Notes under the pieces: generated by a model
Database searches by the model: none
What the model saw: only the letters and a program-made list of their open reading frames with translations
What the model was told of the DNA's origin: nothing
In this document: positions 49,059 through 58,536 of the stretch, piece after piece
How the letters are laid out: each line of letters begins with the position of its first letter
Numbering within the stretch: the first letter of the stretch is position 1
Translations under genes and position numbers: made by a program
Source: Enterobacter sp. JUb54
Lineage (GTDB): Bacteria > Pseudomonadota > Gammaproteobacteria > Enterobacterales > Enterobacteriaceae
Length of the DNA stretch: 64,000 nt
Reading direction: 5' to 3'
Assembly (NCBI RefSeq): GCF_014298075.1
Contig: NZ_CP060418.1
Coordinates: 4,278,001 to 4,342,000, forward strand

Positions 49059-49088
49059 ACCGGATAAGGGCCTGGCCTTATCCGGTAT
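49059..49088. terminator. 12-bp perfect hairpin between convergent hicB and nikR
   Basis: TACCGGATAAGG (49059-49070) and CCTTATCCGGTA (49077-49088) with a GCCTGG loop. It is 12 bp after the hicB stop and 8 bp beyond the nikR stop. No direct T-run on either strand. Confidence 0.6.
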
Positions 49089-49096
49089 GTGTGGTT

Positions 49097-49498
49097 TTAT
49101 CCTTCCTTAGACAGGCACTGCAAATGGCCGTGGCGGACTCCGCGCTGGGCAATCACCTCATCGGCGAAATGCTGCACTTCGCCCATTTCACCTTTCAGCA
49201 CTGCGATCTCCAGACAGTCGTCATGGCTGATATGCACATGCAGCGTGGCAACGGACAGGTCGTGATGGTGATGCTGAGTGGCGATCAGCCGGCTCGCCAG
49301 CTCGCGTTTTTCATGCTCGTACACGTAGGAGAGCACCGCATAGCCGTGCTGCCCGCCCTGCTGGGAATGTTCATGCATCAAGGTGTTACGCAGGATATCG
49401 CGCACCGCCTCCGAGCGGTTGTGATAGCCACGCTGGGCGCTTAACGCGTCGAGGGTCGCCAGAAGATCGTCATCAAGAGTCAGGGTTACGCGCTGCAT
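49097..49498 (-). CDS. nikR: NikR, nickel-responsive repressor
   Basis: 133 residues, same as E. coli. N-terminal ribbon-helix-helix ([17 protein letters not shown]) and C-terminal ACT-like nickel-binding domain. All four high-affinity Ni ligands are present at the E. coli numbers: H76 (in the QHHHHD run), H87, H89 and C95. It overlaps the end of nikE by 13 bp. It represses the nik operon through the site at 54406-54433. Confidence 0.97.
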   Translation of the reverse strand: MQRVTLTLDDDLLATLDALSAQRGYHNRSEAVRDILRNTLMHEHSQQGGQHGYAVLSYVYEHEKRELASRLIATQHHHHDLSVATLHVHISHDDCLEIAVLKGEMGEVQHFADEVIAQRGVRHGHLQCLSKEG

Positions 49499-50277
49499 GG
49501 TCGTTTCTCTTTAGCAAGGGAGGCCGGAAAAGCGGGAAGCACCGCGCGCTGTAGCGCCCGGCCCGCCGTTGACTGAAGACGAAGCGGTGCGTGGACCGGT
49601 GTCGTCTCGATAAGCTGCCCGTTCTCCATCACCATCACCTGCTGGCAAAAACGCTCAACCAGCCGCAGGTCATGGGTGATAAACAGGCAGGCGGTAGAAA
49701 ACTGTACCTGCAGACGCTTGAGTAACGCAACGATCTCCGCCTGCAGCACGAGGTCAAGGTTCGACACCGCCTCATCAAGAATCAACAGCTGCGGCTGCAC
49801 CACCAGCGCCCGCGCCAGGCACACGCGCTGAAGCTGCCCGCCGCTGAGCTGCACCGGGCGCTTATCGCGCAGCGCCGGGGACAGGTCCACTGCCTGCATC
49901 ATCGCCTCTACTTGGGCCTGGCGTTCATCGCGCGAGTAGCGAAACAGATGGCGTAGCGGCTCGCTGATAATCTCGTTCACCGTTTTACGTGGGTTCACGG
50001 CGCTGTGCGCATCCTGAAACACCAGTTGAATATCGCGGCGAAACGCCCGCAGTGCCTCGCCTTTTAAGGCGTTCAGCGGGGTCTGCTGCCAGCGGATGTC
50101 GCCATGAGCAGGGGTTTCCAGACCGACCAGCATGCGCGCCAGGGTGCTTTTGCCGCAGCCGCTGCGGCCAAGCAGCGCCATGGTCTCACCGGCCTGGATG
50201 TTGAAGCTGACTTCGCGCAGCACGCCTGGGTGATGTGGATAATCGTGGCTGACGTTGGTGACGTTCAGGAGATTCAT
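49486..50277 (-). CDS. nikE: NikE, nickel ABC transporter ATP-binding protein
   Basis: 263 residues. ABC ATPase with Walker [10 protein letters not shown], signature LSGGQLQR, Walker [13 protein letters not shown] and switch histidine ITHD. With NikD it powers nickel import through NikBC. Its start overlaps the end of nikD by 4 bp and its end overlaps nikR. Family Opp/Dpp-type importers. Confidence 0.95.
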   Translation of the reverse strand: MNLLNVTNVSHDYPHHPGVLREVSFNIQAGETMALLGRSGCGKSTLARMLVGLETPAHGDIRWQQTPLNALKGEALRAFRRDIQLVFQDAHSAVNPRKTVNEIISEPLRHLFRYSRDERQAQVEAMMQAVDLSPALRDKRPVQLSGGQLQRVCLARALVVQPQLLILDEAVSNLDLVLQAEIVALLKRLQVQFSTACLFITHDLRLVERFCQQVMVMENGQLIETTPVHAPLRLQSTAGRALQRAVLPAFPASLAKEKRPCSA

Positions 50278-51038
50278 ACCGGGGACTCCATTCCATACAG
50301 CGCCAGATGCGCTGCCAGTAAGCGCTGGCTGACGGGATGCAGCGGCGCGCTGAACAGGGTATCGACGTCACAACGCTCGACAATGCGCCCGCTGTCCATC
50401 ACCGCCACTTCATGTGCCAGCCGCGCAACCACCCCCATATCGTGCGTCACCAGCAGCAAACCCTGGCCGCGGGTGGCGACAATCTCTTCCAGCAGGTCAA
50501 GGATACGGCCCTGAGCGACGGCATCGAGGTCGGTGGTGGGTTCATCGGCAAAAATAAACGGCGCTTTGCTCAGCAGGGCGAGGGCGATCATCATGCGCTG
50601 CAGCATGCCGCCGCTCATCTCGAAGGGGTAGCGCTTGAGCAGCTGTGAGGGGTTGTCCAGCCCCACGGCTTTCATGGCGTTGATGAGCGTCGCCTCATCC
50701 GTGGGCTGGCCGCTGGCACGGCAGGTTTCCCGCGCGTGGGTGGCCATGGTGTACAGCGGGTTAAAAGCGCTGCGTGGGTTCTGCATGATGGTGGCGACGG
50801 TGCCACCGCGCAGCTGCTCGCCGTGCACCGGAATGCCGTCCAGCAGCAGACGGCCGGCGGTTTGCCGGACGCCAGGCGGCAGCACGCCGAGGGCCGCCGC
50901 GCAGGTCAGCGATTTGCCGCAGCCGCTGCTGCCCAGCAGCGCCAGCACCTGCCCACGGCGCAAGGTCAGCGACAGGTCCGTGACCAGCGGCTGGCCGGCG
51001 CACAGGGCTAATTGTTCTAATTGGATCTTCTGAGGCAT
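50274..51038 (-). CDS. nikD: NikD, nickel ABC transporter ATP-binding protein
   Basis: 254 residues. Walker [11 protein letters not shown], signature MSGGMLQRM, Walker [13 protein letters not shown] and VTHDMG. Partner of NikE. The start codon shares one base with the nikC stop (51038), so translation is coupled. Confidence 0.95.
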   Translation of the reverse strand: MPQKIQLEQLALCAGQPLVTDLSLTLRRGQVLALLGSSGCGKSLTCAAALGVLPPGVRQTAGRLLLDGIPVHGEQLRGGTVATIMQNPRSAFNPLYTMATHARETCRASGQPTDEATLINAMKAVGLDNPSQLLKRYPFEMSGGMLQRMMIALALLSKAPFIFADEPTTDLDAVAQGRILDLLEEIVATRGQGLLLVTHDMGVVARLAHEVAVMDSGRIVERCDVDTLFSAPLHPVSQRLLAAHLALYGMESPV

Positions 51039-51871
51039 CAGTGGTTGTGCTCCGCGATCAGGTGTGGATCGAGACGATCGCGTAGCGCATCGCCCACCAG
51101 ATTAAAAGCCATCACGCTGATAAACAGCGCCAGGCCGGGCCAGAGCATCTGCAGAGGCTGGGTCCAGATATACTGGCGCGCGTCGTTAATCATCACGCCC
51201 CATTCTGCCGTCGGCGCGCTGACGCCAAGGCCCAGGAATGACATCCCGGCGACGTGCAGCATCATGTGGCCGATATCGAGCGTCGCGAGGACCAGCAACG
51301 ATGGCATCACCGCCCCGGCCAGATGGTCGACAAACAGCCGCCAGCGGCTGGCGCCGCTGAGTCGGGCGGCGAGAATAAACTCGCGCTGGCGTAGCGACAC
51401 CACCAGGCTGCGGACCATTCGGGCATACCATGCCCAGTGCGACAGGGCGATGGCGATAATGACGTTGGTCAGCCCGGTGCCCAGCACCCCGACCATAAAG
51501 AATGAGAGGATCGAGGTGGGGAAGGTCATAAACATATCGGCCACCCGCATCGTGAACTGATCGACCCGCCCACCAAGCAATCCGGCGCAGCCGCCGACGA
51601 TAATCCCCATCGCCAACACCAGCAGTAAACAGGCCATCACCGCCCCCAGCGAGACCCGCGTCGCCGCCAGCAGGCGGGAGAAAATATCGCGGCCCAGGTG
51701 GTCGGTGCCCAGCCAGTGCTGCGCGTCCGGCGACAGCAGACGGGCGGGCAAATTAATGGCCTGCGGATCGTAGGGCAGCCACCACTGGCTGGTGAGGGCG
51801 ATCAGCATCAGCAGGCCGATAATGACCATCGCCACACGCACCGATCCGCGAGCGGAGCAGAAGACGTTCAT
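51038..51871 (-). CDS. nikC: NikC, nickel ABC transporter permease
   Basis: 277 residues, about six membrane segments. It has the DppC/OppC-type N-terminal region ([21 protein letters not shown]) and the EAA loop ([19 protein letters not shown]). It forms the membrane channel with NikB. Overlaps nikB by 4 bp and nikD by 1 bp. Confidence 0.95.
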   Translation of the reverse strand: MNVFCSARGSVRVAMVIIGLLMLIALTSQWWLPYDPQAINLPARLLSPDAQHWLGTDHLGRDIFSRLLAATRVSLGAVMACLLLVLAMGIIVGGCAGLLGGRVDQFTMRVADMFMTFPTSILSFFMVGVLGTGLTNVIIAIALSHWAWYARMVRSLVVSLRQREFILAARLSGASRWRLFVDHLAGAVMPSLLVLATLDIGHMMLHVAGMSFLGLGVSAPTAEWGVMINDARQYIWTQPLQMLWPGLALFISVMAFNLVGDALRDRLDPHLIAEHNH

Positions 51872-52812
51872 GAGTGCGCTCCTTCGTGGCGACGAATGCG
51901 GGGGTCCAGCGCGGCGTTTAGCAGGTCAACTGCCAGATTACAGAGGGCGAACACCACCACCATGATCAGCGTAAAGCACTGAATCACTGGATAATCACGG
52001 TTGAAAATGGCGGAGACGGCATAGCGTCCGATGCCCGGCCACGCGAAGATATTTTCGATAATCATCGTGCCGCCGATCAGCTCGCCAATATGCATCCCCA
52101 CGGCGGTGATCATTGGCAGCGAGGCGTTGCGTAGAATGTGGCGACGCTCGGTCTGTTTGTCGTTCAGGCCGCGCAGGCGCGCCCAGGTAACATGGCGCTG
52201 CCCGGCGACGTCCAGCATGCTGGCACGCAGCAGGCGGGCGTTAATGGCCAGCGACATAAACGCAATCGAGACGGCAGGCAGAACGATATGCTGCCAGCCG
52301 CCGTAGCCCAGCGCAGGCAACCACTGTAGATAGACGGAAAAGAACAGCACCAGCAGGAAGGCGAGCCAGAAGTTCGGCATCGATACGCCAAGAAATGCAA
52401 TCAAGCGCACGATGAAATCCGGTAGCTGCTCGCGGTGGCGGGCGGCCCAGATCCCCAACGGCACGGAGGTCAGCAGGATCAGCACCAGCGCCGCGCCTGC
52501 CAGCTGCAGCGTCGCCGGCAGGAAGTGCAGCACGTCATCCAGCACCGGACGCTGGGTGGCAAATGAGAGGCCAAAATCCAGATGCAGCGCCTTCCACAGC
52601 CAGCTGCCGTACTGGACCAGCAGCGGCTGATCGAGGCCGAGCATGATCCGGGTGGATGCCACCATCTCCGGCGTCGGCGGCAGGTTCGACAGCCGCAGGT
52701 AGTCGAGCGCCGGATCGCCGGTGCCGAGGCGAAGCATCAGAAAGATAATCACCGAGGCGGCAAAAATCATCGGGATCAGCAGCAGAATGCGCCGTAGCAG
52801 ATAACGTCGCAT
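51868..52812 (-). CDS. nikB: NikB, nickel ABC transporter permease
   Basis: 314 residues. DppB-type permease, N-terminal membrane helix ([20 protein letters not shown]) and EAA-like loop with the conserved glycine ([20 protein letters not shown]). Six membrane segments expected. It shares one base with the nikA stop at 52812. Confidence 0.95.
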   Translation of the reverse strand: MRRYLLRRILLLIPMIFAASVIIFLMLRLGTGDPALDYLRLSNLPPTPEMVASTRIMLGLDQPLLVQYGSWLWKALHLDFGLSFATQRPVLDDVLHFLPATLQLAGAALVLILLTSVPLGIWAARHREQLPDFIVRLIAFLGVSMPNFWLAFLLVLFFSVYLQWLPALGYGGWQHIVLPAVSIAFMSLAINARLLRASMLDVAGQRHVTWARLRGLNDKQTERRHILRNASLPMITAVGMHIGELIGGTMIIENIFAWPGIGRYAVSAIFNRDYPVIQCFTLIMVVVFALCNLAVDLLNAALDPRIRRHEGAHS

Positions 52813-54386
52813 CAGGGTTTCACCGGCTGGATCTGTTCGAACGGGATCTCAGCGACAATCGGAGCGTAGGGAATGGCCCCCAGCTCAGGTTTCGCCACCA
52901 CCATCATCGAGATGTAGCTAATCGGCAGATAGACCGCGTCATTATGCAGACGGGTCAGAATATCGCGATACAGCGCCTGGCGCCGGGTCTCGTCGTTGGT
53001 CTCCAGCACCTGACCAATCTCTTTATCAATCAGCGGTTTGTCAGCAAGCCCTTGCTGCGCCTGGTAATCGGCGTGGGAGGGCACGCGCATCGAGCTCATA
53101 AATGCATGGGGGTCGTATGGTGCGCCCCAGGTGCGGTTGAAGATCATGCCAAAACGGCCATCGCGCTGGCGGGCATAAATGCTGCTCTCTTCTTCCCCGA
53201 CCAGCGTCACCTCGACGCCGACCTGATGCATATCCGCTTGAATAATCTCCGCCATCGATTTGCTCAGTGCATCGGTACCGATAAACGACAGCTCAATGCG
53301 CAGCGGCTGGCCATTCTTCTCGCGAATCTCTTTGCCTGCCGGGCGGACCCAGCCGGCTTTTTCCAGCAGTTGGTTGGCCTGCTGCGGGTCGTACTGCCGC
53401 GGCGTCAGGCCGATGTTGGCGTAGGGAACGCTCGGGGCAAACAGCGTGTCGGCAACCTGCTGGGTGCCGTACAGCACATTGTCGATCAGAGATTTTTTGT
53501 TGACCGCGTGGTTCAGGGCCTCGCGCACCGCCAGTTCGTTGGTCGGGGCTTTGGCGGAGTTCAGCGCCAGCATCACCGTCTCAATCGGTTGCGAAAGCTG
53601 GGTGCGGTAAGCCGGGTTGTGGCTAAAACGGGCGAAGGTATCCAGCGGCAGCAGGCCCTCGTTGCCATACAGCAGATCGATATCCCCGGTCTCAAAGGCG
53701 ACGGCACGGGTCATCGGGTCCGGAATGACTTTCACCGTGACCTGGTCGATCGTCGGCTTCTCTCCCCAGTAGCGCTCGTTGCGCACCAGCACATCATATT
53801 GGTTGAGCTTCGACGTTTTTAACACCCACGGTCCGGTGCCGATCGGCGCTTTGATGCCGTGCAGCGTGCCTCCCTCGACAAACTGCGACGGGGCGATAAA
53901 CCGGAACGGCCGCGGCAGGGCCAGCTCCTGCAGGAACGGGTAGTAGGCGCCTTTGAGGGTAATTTGCAGTTGGGTATCGCTCAGGGCGCGAACGTCGGTG
54001 ATCTGGTTGGTCAGCTCCAGCCAGGCGTGCCGTTGGCGATTCGCCAGCACCGCCTGGAAGTTGGCAACCGCCGCCTGGGCGTTAAACGGTTCGCCGTTAG
54101 AAAACTGCACGTCGTCACGCAGGGTAAAGGTCCAGACTTTTCCGTCCGCGGAGTGGCTCCAGTGGGTCGCCAGCCACGGCTTGACCGAGCCATCGGCCTG
54201 ATATTTTACCAGTGGTTCATACACCATACTTTGGGCGAACATCTGGTTGGGGGTATACAAATGGGGATTCAGAGGGCCGACATTCACCGGCCAGGCGGTT
54301 GTGATGGTGTGTGAGGCGGCGGGGGCCAGCAGAGGAACACAGGCGAGCAGCGCCAGCAGTGTGGAGCGGAAAATAGACAAGGTCAT
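52812..54386 (-). CDS. nikA: NikA, periplasmic nickel-binding protein
   Basis: 524 residues, E. coli 524. SBP family 5 receptor with a signal peptide ([25 protein letters not shown]) and the mature opening [18 protein letters not shown]. It binds Ni (as a Ni-L-histidine complex in E. coli); the histidine in [12 protein letters not shown] probably corresponds to the ligand H416. First gene of nikABCDE-nikR, behind an exact NikR operator. Confidence 0.96.
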   Translation of the reverse strand: MTLSIFRSTLLALLACVPLLAPAASHTITTAWPVNVGPLNPHLYTPNQMFAQSMVYEPLVKYQADGSVKPWLATHWSHSADGKVWTFTLRDDVQFSNGEPFNAQAAVANFQAVLANRQRHAWLELTNQITDVRALSDTQLQITLKGAYYPFLQELALPRPFRFIAPSQFVEGGTLHGIKAPIGTGPWVLKTSKLNQYDVLVRNERYWGEKPTIDQVTVKVIPDPMTRAVAFETGDIDLLYGNEGLLPLDTFARFSHNPAYRTQLSQPIETVMLALNSAKAPTNELAVREALNHAVNKKSLIDNVLYGTQQVADTLFAPSVPYANIGLTPRQYDPQQANQLLEKAGWVRPAGKEIREKNGQPLRIELSFIGTDALSKSMAEIIQADMHQVGVEVTLVGEEESSIYARQRDGRFGMIFNRTWGAPYDPHAFMSSMRVPSHADYQAQQGLADKPLIDKEIGQVLETNDETRRQALYRDILTRLHNDAVYLPISYISMMVVAKPELGAIPYAPIVAEIPFEQIQPVKP

Positions 54387-54405
54387 GATCTCAACGGACA
54401 GGAAA

Positions 54406-54433
54406 GTATGATGATTTTAATAATTCATCATAC
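54406..54433 (-). promoter_or_regulatory. NikR operator of the nik operon
   Basis: GTATGA (54406-54411), 16 bp, TCATAC (54428-54433): exactly the E. coli NikR consensus GTATGA-N16-TCATAC, 20 bp upstream of the nikA start codon. Confidence 0.93.
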
Positions 54434-54440
54434 TTAAGGA

Positions 54441-54454
54441 GTAATCTGGATCAA
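54441..54454 (-). promoter_or_regulatory. FNR-like half-conserved site upstream of nikA
   Basis: On the minus strand TTGAT-CCAG-ATTAC: one perfect FNR half (TTGAT) and a 3/5 second half (consensus ATCAA). Its centre is 28 bp upstream of the NikR operator centre. Anaerobic activation of nik by FNR is known in E. coli. Confidence 0.5.
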
Positions 54455-54552
54455 TGTAGGGCCGGAAAGTATAAGAAAATCCTATATAACCGTGCTGTTT
54501 CAGGCGGCACAGGCCCTGGCTACACCCGTGCTCCTCAGCGATATTCGGCGGA

Positions 54553-55413
54553 TCACGGCGTTCTGAACAGCGCCAGCAATGTTGCAAGCGGCTTATCAAT
54601 GGGGGCCAGATCGCGCTTGACGATCAGGTGCAGCGGCGTGGCGCGGCGGGTGCCATGGGCGAGAGGCAGAATCTTCAACGTCCCCTGTTGCAGCCGGTCG
54701 CGGATGCGTTCTTCCGGGAGCCAGCCGAAACCAACCTGATACAGCACCGCGTCAATGGCCGCATCGATGGTGGAAAAGGTCCAGGCATCCCGGCTGGCCT
54801 GCGGATCGTCGCTGCGATCGGCGATGCGGACGAGGGGCCAGGGGGCCAGCGCGTTGTCGTCCAGCGGGCCGCTCAGCGCGGCAAGCGGGTGATGCTGGTG
54901 GGCCACCGCGACAAAATCGATATTCATCAGCCACTCGCCGCGCCCGGTAATATCCTGACGGCGGGTTAAGACCATCACATCGGCTTCGCTGAAGGCCTCG
55001 CTCTCCTCTTTTCTGTTCTCCAGCACTTCGGTCAGCCGGATCTGGGTCTGAGGGTGCTGCTGCTGGAACTGGCGCAGAATGGCAAACAGCCGTTCGCGGG
55101 GAAAAATGCTGTCCACCACCAGATCCAGCCGGGTGCGCGCGCCGTTATGCAGCGTGGCGGCGCGGGTTTCCACATAGGAAAACGCCTGCAGCAGCGGCTT
55201 CACCTGGCTCAGCAGCAGCTCTCCGGCAGGGGTCAGCACCGCGCGGCGGCCGGCGGGCTGCAGCAGCGCGACCCCGAGCCTCTCCTGCAACAGGGCGAGG
55301 TTATAGCTGACCGACGACTGGCTACGGTGCGTCTCGTCCGCCGCTTTGGCGAAGCTGCCCAGTTCGATCACTCTCTCCAGCAAAGCCCATTGTTCCAGCG
55401 TTGTCTTGTGCAT
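54553..55413 (-). CDS. LysR-family regulator divergent from padC
   Basis: 286 residues. The helix-turn-helix spans FAKAADETHRSQSSVSYNLA, and a LysR-type effector domain follows. It is read away from padC; divergent LysR/padC pairs suggest it senses phenolic acids (ferulate, p-coumarate) and controls padC, unlike the PadR repressors of Gram-positives. That link is inferred from position. A 12-bp inverted repeat sits in the shared gap. Confidence 0.85.
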   Translation of the reverse strand: MHKTTLEQWALLERVIELGSFAKAADETHRSQSSVSYNLALLQERLGVALLQPAGRRAVLTPAGELLLSQVKPLLQAFSYVETRAATLHNGARTRLDLVVDSIFPRERLFAILRQFQQQHPQTQIRLTEVLENRKEESEAFSEADVMVLTRRQDITGRGEWLMNIDFVAVAHQHHPLAALSGPLDDNALAPWPLVRIADRSDDPQASRDAWTFSTIDAAIDAVLYQVGFGWLPEERIRDRLQQGTLKILPLAHGTRRATPLHLIVKRDLAPIDKPLATLLALFRTP

Positions 55414-55422
55414 AACTCATCT

Positions 55423-55471
55423 AAAAAATGAATGTATTTCATCCAAACATAGCGTTATTCATTCATTTTTT
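55423..55471. promoter_or_regulatory. 12-bp inverted repeat in the LysR/padC gap
   Basis: AAAAAATGAATG (55423-55434) and CATTCATTTTTT (55460-55471), perfect arms 25 bp apart, lying in the 99-bp gap between the divergent start codons. Arrangement suits a dimer-of-dimers LysR site covering both promoters. Confidence 0.55.
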
Positions 55472-55512
55472 AAAGCCGTATGCTGAGTCTCAATAGCAAA
55501 GGAGAAGACATT

Positions 55513-56016
55513 ATGAACACTTTTGATAAACACGACTTGAGCGGCTTTATCGGCAAACATCTGGTTTATACCTACGATAATGGCTGGAACTACGAGATTT
55601 ATGTCAAAAACGGCCACACGCTGGATTACCGTATTCACAGCGGTATCGTCGCCAACCGTTGGGTAAAAGACCAGCAGGCGTACATCGTGCGGGTGGGGGC
55701 GAGCATTTATAAAATTTCGTGGACCGAACCGACCGGTACCGACGTCAGCCTGATTGTTAACCTCGGCGATAAACTGTTTCACGGCACCATCTTTTTCCCA
55801 CGTTGGGTGATCAATAACCCGGAAAAAACCGTCTGCTTCCAGAACGATCATATTCCGCTGATGGAATCCTACCGCGCCGCCGGTCCGGCCTACCCGACCG
55901 AAGTGATTGATGAGTTCGCCACGATTACCTTTGTGCGTGATTGCGGTGCGGATAATGACAGCGTGATTAATTGCCCGGCGAGTGAATTACCTGCTGATTT
56001 TCCTGCAAACTTGTAA
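55513..56016 (+). CDS. padC: PadC, phenolic acid decarboxylase
   Basis: 167 residues from ATG at 55513 (MNTFDKHDLSGFIGKHLVY), with AAAGGAG upstream; 11 codons upstream in frame have no ribosome binding site. Highly characteristic PAD-family sequence (YDNGWNYEIYVKN, IHSGIVANRWVKDQ, FFPRWVINNPEKT). The enzyme is cofactor-free and decarboxylates p-coumaric, ferulic and caffeic acids to vinylphenols. Conserved tyrosines, Arg and Glu of the active site look present. Confidence 0.95.
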   Translation: MNTFDKHDLSGFIGKHLVYTYDNGWNYEIYVKNGHTLDYRIHSGIVANRWVKDQQAYIVRVGASIYKISWTEPTGTDVSLIVNLGDKLFHGTIFFPRWVINNPEKTVCFQNDHIPLMESYRAAGPAYPTEVIDEFATITFVRDCGADNDSVINCPASELPADFPANL

Positions 56017-56094
56017 TCCCCTGGAAATAAATTTGTGATCTGATTGAACTTTATTTTCCACGGACTGAGAATTAAACCTCATCTATTGTTTCGC

Positions 56095-56111
56095 CGTTTA
56101 ATGTTTGTTTA
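56095..56111 (+). promoter_or_regulatory. PhoP-box-like direct repeat upstream of arnB
   Basis: CGTTTA-ATGTT-TGTTTA: two (T/G)GTTTA-type half-sites 11 bp apart, the PhoP arrangement (first half has C at the degenerate first position). It is about 300 bp upstream of arnB, in an AT-rich gap with no gene. A TTTATA stretch follows only 1-3 bp downstream, so spacing to a -10 is not canonical. Confidence 0.45.
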
Positions 56112-56241
56112 CTTTATACCGACAGGCGTCTGCTTCTGGTGCAGGCAGGCGTCTCGTTTCGTTGTTATCCCTTTCCATTTTTTATATATATTTCATTTAA
56201 AAACAATGAATTATACATATCACATCAAATAATATTAATTT

Positions 56242-56283
56242 CTTAATATTATCCTAAGCAACCCCGTCTAGATTTAATAATAT
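56242..56283 (+). promoter_or_regulatory. PmrA box and -10 of the arn operon
   Basis: CTTAAT-ATTAT-CCTAAG (56242-56258) matches the PmrA/BasR direct repeat (YTTAAK, 5 bp, YTTAAK) with one change. TAATAT (56278-56283) follows 19 bp later as -10. The site is 154 bp upstream of the arnB ATG. The remaining 56017-56411 gap is AT-rich and gene-free. Confidence 0.7.
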
Positions 56284-56411
56284 CGAATACCCTGGAATGA
56301 AATGTGGCATTTAAATGCGTCCATTTTCATTTTGTTTAAGTCCGCTGGCGCAGGATATTTTTTCTATCAGACCCGCAATCAGCGATGGGTCATATACCGA
56401 ACAGGAAAATG

Positions 56412-57551
56412 ATGAGCGAATTTTTGCCGTTTTCGCGCCCGTCGATGGGTGACGCAGAGCTGGCTGCGCTGCGTGAAGTTTTGCAATCGGGTTGGATCAC
56501 CACCGGGCCGAAAAACCAGGCGCTGGAAGAGGCCTTCTGCGCGTTAACCGGCAACCGTCACGCGGTGGCGGTCAGTTCGGCGACCGGCGGCATGCACGTC
56601 ACGCTGATGGCGCTGGGTATTGGTCCGGGTGATGAAGTGATCACCCCGTCACAGACCTGGGTGTCCACGCTGAACATGATTTGTCTGCTGGGGGCGACGC
56701 CGGTGATGATTGACGTCGACCGCGACAACCTGATGATTACCCCGGAGGCCGTTGAGGCGGCGATCACCCCGCAGACCAAAGCGATTATTCCGGTGCATTA
56801 CGCCGGAGCGCCCGCCGATATCGACGCCATCCGCGCGGTAGCGGCGCGCCACGGTATCCCGGTTATCGAAGATGCCGCGCATGCGGCGGGGACCTACTAC
56901 AAGGGTCGCCACGTGGGGGAGCGCGGCTGCGCGATCTTCTCCTTCCATGCCATTAAGAACATGACCTGCGCCGAAGGAGGGCTGATTGTCACCGATGATG
57001 AGCAACTGGCCGCACGTATTCGCAGCCTGAAGTTCCACGGTCTTGGCGTGGACGCCTATGACCGCCAGACCCACGGCCGGGCGCCGCAGGCGGAAGTCAT
57101 TTCCCCTGGTTTCAAATACAACCTGGCCGATATCAACGCCGCGCTGGCGCTGGTTCAGCTGGATAAACTCGCCCATGCCAACCAGCGTCGTACCGAGATT
57201 GCCCAACGCTACCTGCGCGAGCTGGCGGATACGCCATTCGAACCGCTGATGGTCCCCGCGTGGCAGCACCAGCACGCCTGGCATCTGTTTATCATCCGCG
57301 TGGATGAGGCCACCTGCGGGATCGGCCGCGATGCCCTGATGGAACAACTGAAAGCCATGGGGATTGGCACCGGTCTGCACTTCCGGGCGGCGCACACCCA
57401 AAAGTACTACCGTGAACGATTCCCGACGTTGTCCTTACCGAATACGGAATGGAACAGCGCGCGCATCTGTTCGCTTCCTCTGTTCCCGGATATGACCGAT
57501 GACGATGTGACCCGCGTCATTTCCGCGCTGCACCAGCTGTCAGGATGTTGA
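56412..57551 (+). CDS. arnB: ArnB, UDP-4-amino-4-deoxy-L-arabinose aminotransferase
   Basis: 379 residues from ATG at 56412 ([12 protein letters not shown]), with AGGAAA upstream; adjoining in-frame ATGs at 56385 and 56409 are alternatives. PLP-dependent DegT/DnrJ-type enzyme. The Schiff-base lysine lies in [14 protein letters not shown], with [13 protein letters not shown] before it. It makes UDP-L-Ara4N from UDP-L-Ara4O and glutamate. First gene of arnBCADTEF, behind the PmrA box. Confidence 0.96.
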   Translation: MSEFLPFSRPSMGDAELAALREVLQSGWITTGPKNQALEEAFCALTGNRHAVAVSSATGGMHVTLMALGIGPGDEVITPSQTWVSTLNMICLLGATPVMIDVDRDNLMITPEAVEAAITPQTKAIIPVHYAGAPADIDAIRAVAARHGIPVIEDAAHAAGTYYKGRHVGERGCAIFSFHAIKNMTCAEGGLIVTDDEQLAARIRSLKFHGLGVDAYDRQTHGRAPQAEVISPGFKYNLADINAALALVQLDKLAHANQRRTEIAQRYLRELADTPFEPLMVPAWQHQHAWHLFIIRVDEATCGIGRDALMEQLKAMGIGTGLHFRAAHTQKYYRERFPTLSLPNTEWNSARICSLPLFPDMTDDDVTRVISALHQLSGC

Positions 57552-57552
57552 T

Positions 57553-58536
57553 ATGTTTACTTACCCTCCCGTGAAAAAGGTCTCGGTCGTCATTCCGGTT
57601 TATAACGAACAGGAAAGCCTGCCCGAGCTGATTCGCCGTACCGATGCCGCCTGCGCGACGCTGGGCCGCCAGTATGAAATTTTACTGGTGGACGATGGCA
57701 GCAGCGATGAGTCAGCCCGCATGTTGACCGACGCCGCTGAAGCCGAAGGCAGCCACGTAGTGGCGGTGTTGCTTAACCGCAACTACGGCCAGCACTCGGC
57801 GATCATGGCCGGCTTCAGCCATGTCACCGGCGATCTGATTATTACCCTTGATGCCGACCTGCAAAACCCGCCGGAAGAGATCCCGCGGTTGGTGGCGAAG
57901 GCCGATGAAGGCTACGACGTGGTCGGTACGGTGCGACAGAATCGCCAGGATACCTTCTTTCGCAAAAGCGCCTCGAAGATGATCAACCGCCTGATCCAAC
58001 GCACCACCGGTAAAGCGATGGGCGACTACGGCTGCATGCTGCGCGCCTATCGCCGCCACATTATCGACGCAATGCTCAACTGCCATGAGCGCAGCACCTT
58101 TATTCCGATTCTGGCCAATACCTTTGCCCGCCGGGCGGTTGAAATCCCGGTGATGCACGCGGAACGCGAATTTGGCGATTCGAAATACAGCTTTATGCGC
58201 CTGATTAACCTGATGTACGACCTGGTGACCTGTTTAACCACCACGCCGCTGCGTCTGCTGAGCGTTTTTGGCAGCGTCATCGCCCTGCTGGGCTTTGCTT
58301 TTGCCTTCCTGCTGGTCTTCTTGCGGCTGGTGTTTGGCCCGCAGTGGGCGGCGGAAGGGGTGTTCATGCTGTTTGCTGTGCTGTTTATGTTTATCGGCGC
58401 GCAGTTTGTCGGCATGGGCCTGCTCGGGGAGTATATCGGCCGCATCTATAACGATGTCCGCGCCCGTCCCCGTTACTTTATTCAACGTGTTATTCGTCAG
58501 CCGGAAACGGCGTCTCAAGAGGAAGATCGTTCATGA
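57553..58536 (+). CDS. arnC: ArnC, undecaprenyl-phosphate 4-deoxy-4-formamido-L-arabinose transferase
   Basis: 327 residues (E. coli 322). GT2 domain with [26 protein letters not shown] and the DxD-type [10 protein letters not shown], then two C-terminal membrane helices. It moves formylated L-Ara4N from UDP to undecaprenyl phosphate. Starts one base after the arnB stop and overlaps arnA by 4 bp. Confidence 0.96.
   Translation: MFTYPPVKKVSVVIPVYNEQESLPELIRRTDAACATLGRQYEILLVDDGSSDESARMLTDAAEAEGSHVVAVLLNRNYGQHSAIMAGFSHVTGDLIITLDADLQNPPEEIPRLVAKADEGYDVVGTVRQNRQDTFFRKSASKMINRLIQRTTGKAMGDYGCMLRAYRRHIIDAMLNCHERSTFIPILANTFARRAVEIPVMHAEREFGDSKYSFMRLINLMYDLVTCLTTTPLRLLSVFGSVIALLGFAFAFLLVFLRLVFGPQWAAEGVFMLFAVLFMFIGAQFVGMGLLGEYIGRIYNDVRARPRYFIQRVIRQPETASQEEDRS

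Noticed and set aside
56044-56232. 62-codon frame between padC and arnB
   Set aside because: No Shine-Dalgarno, AT-rich regulatory DNA, and it overlaps the PhoP-like box.
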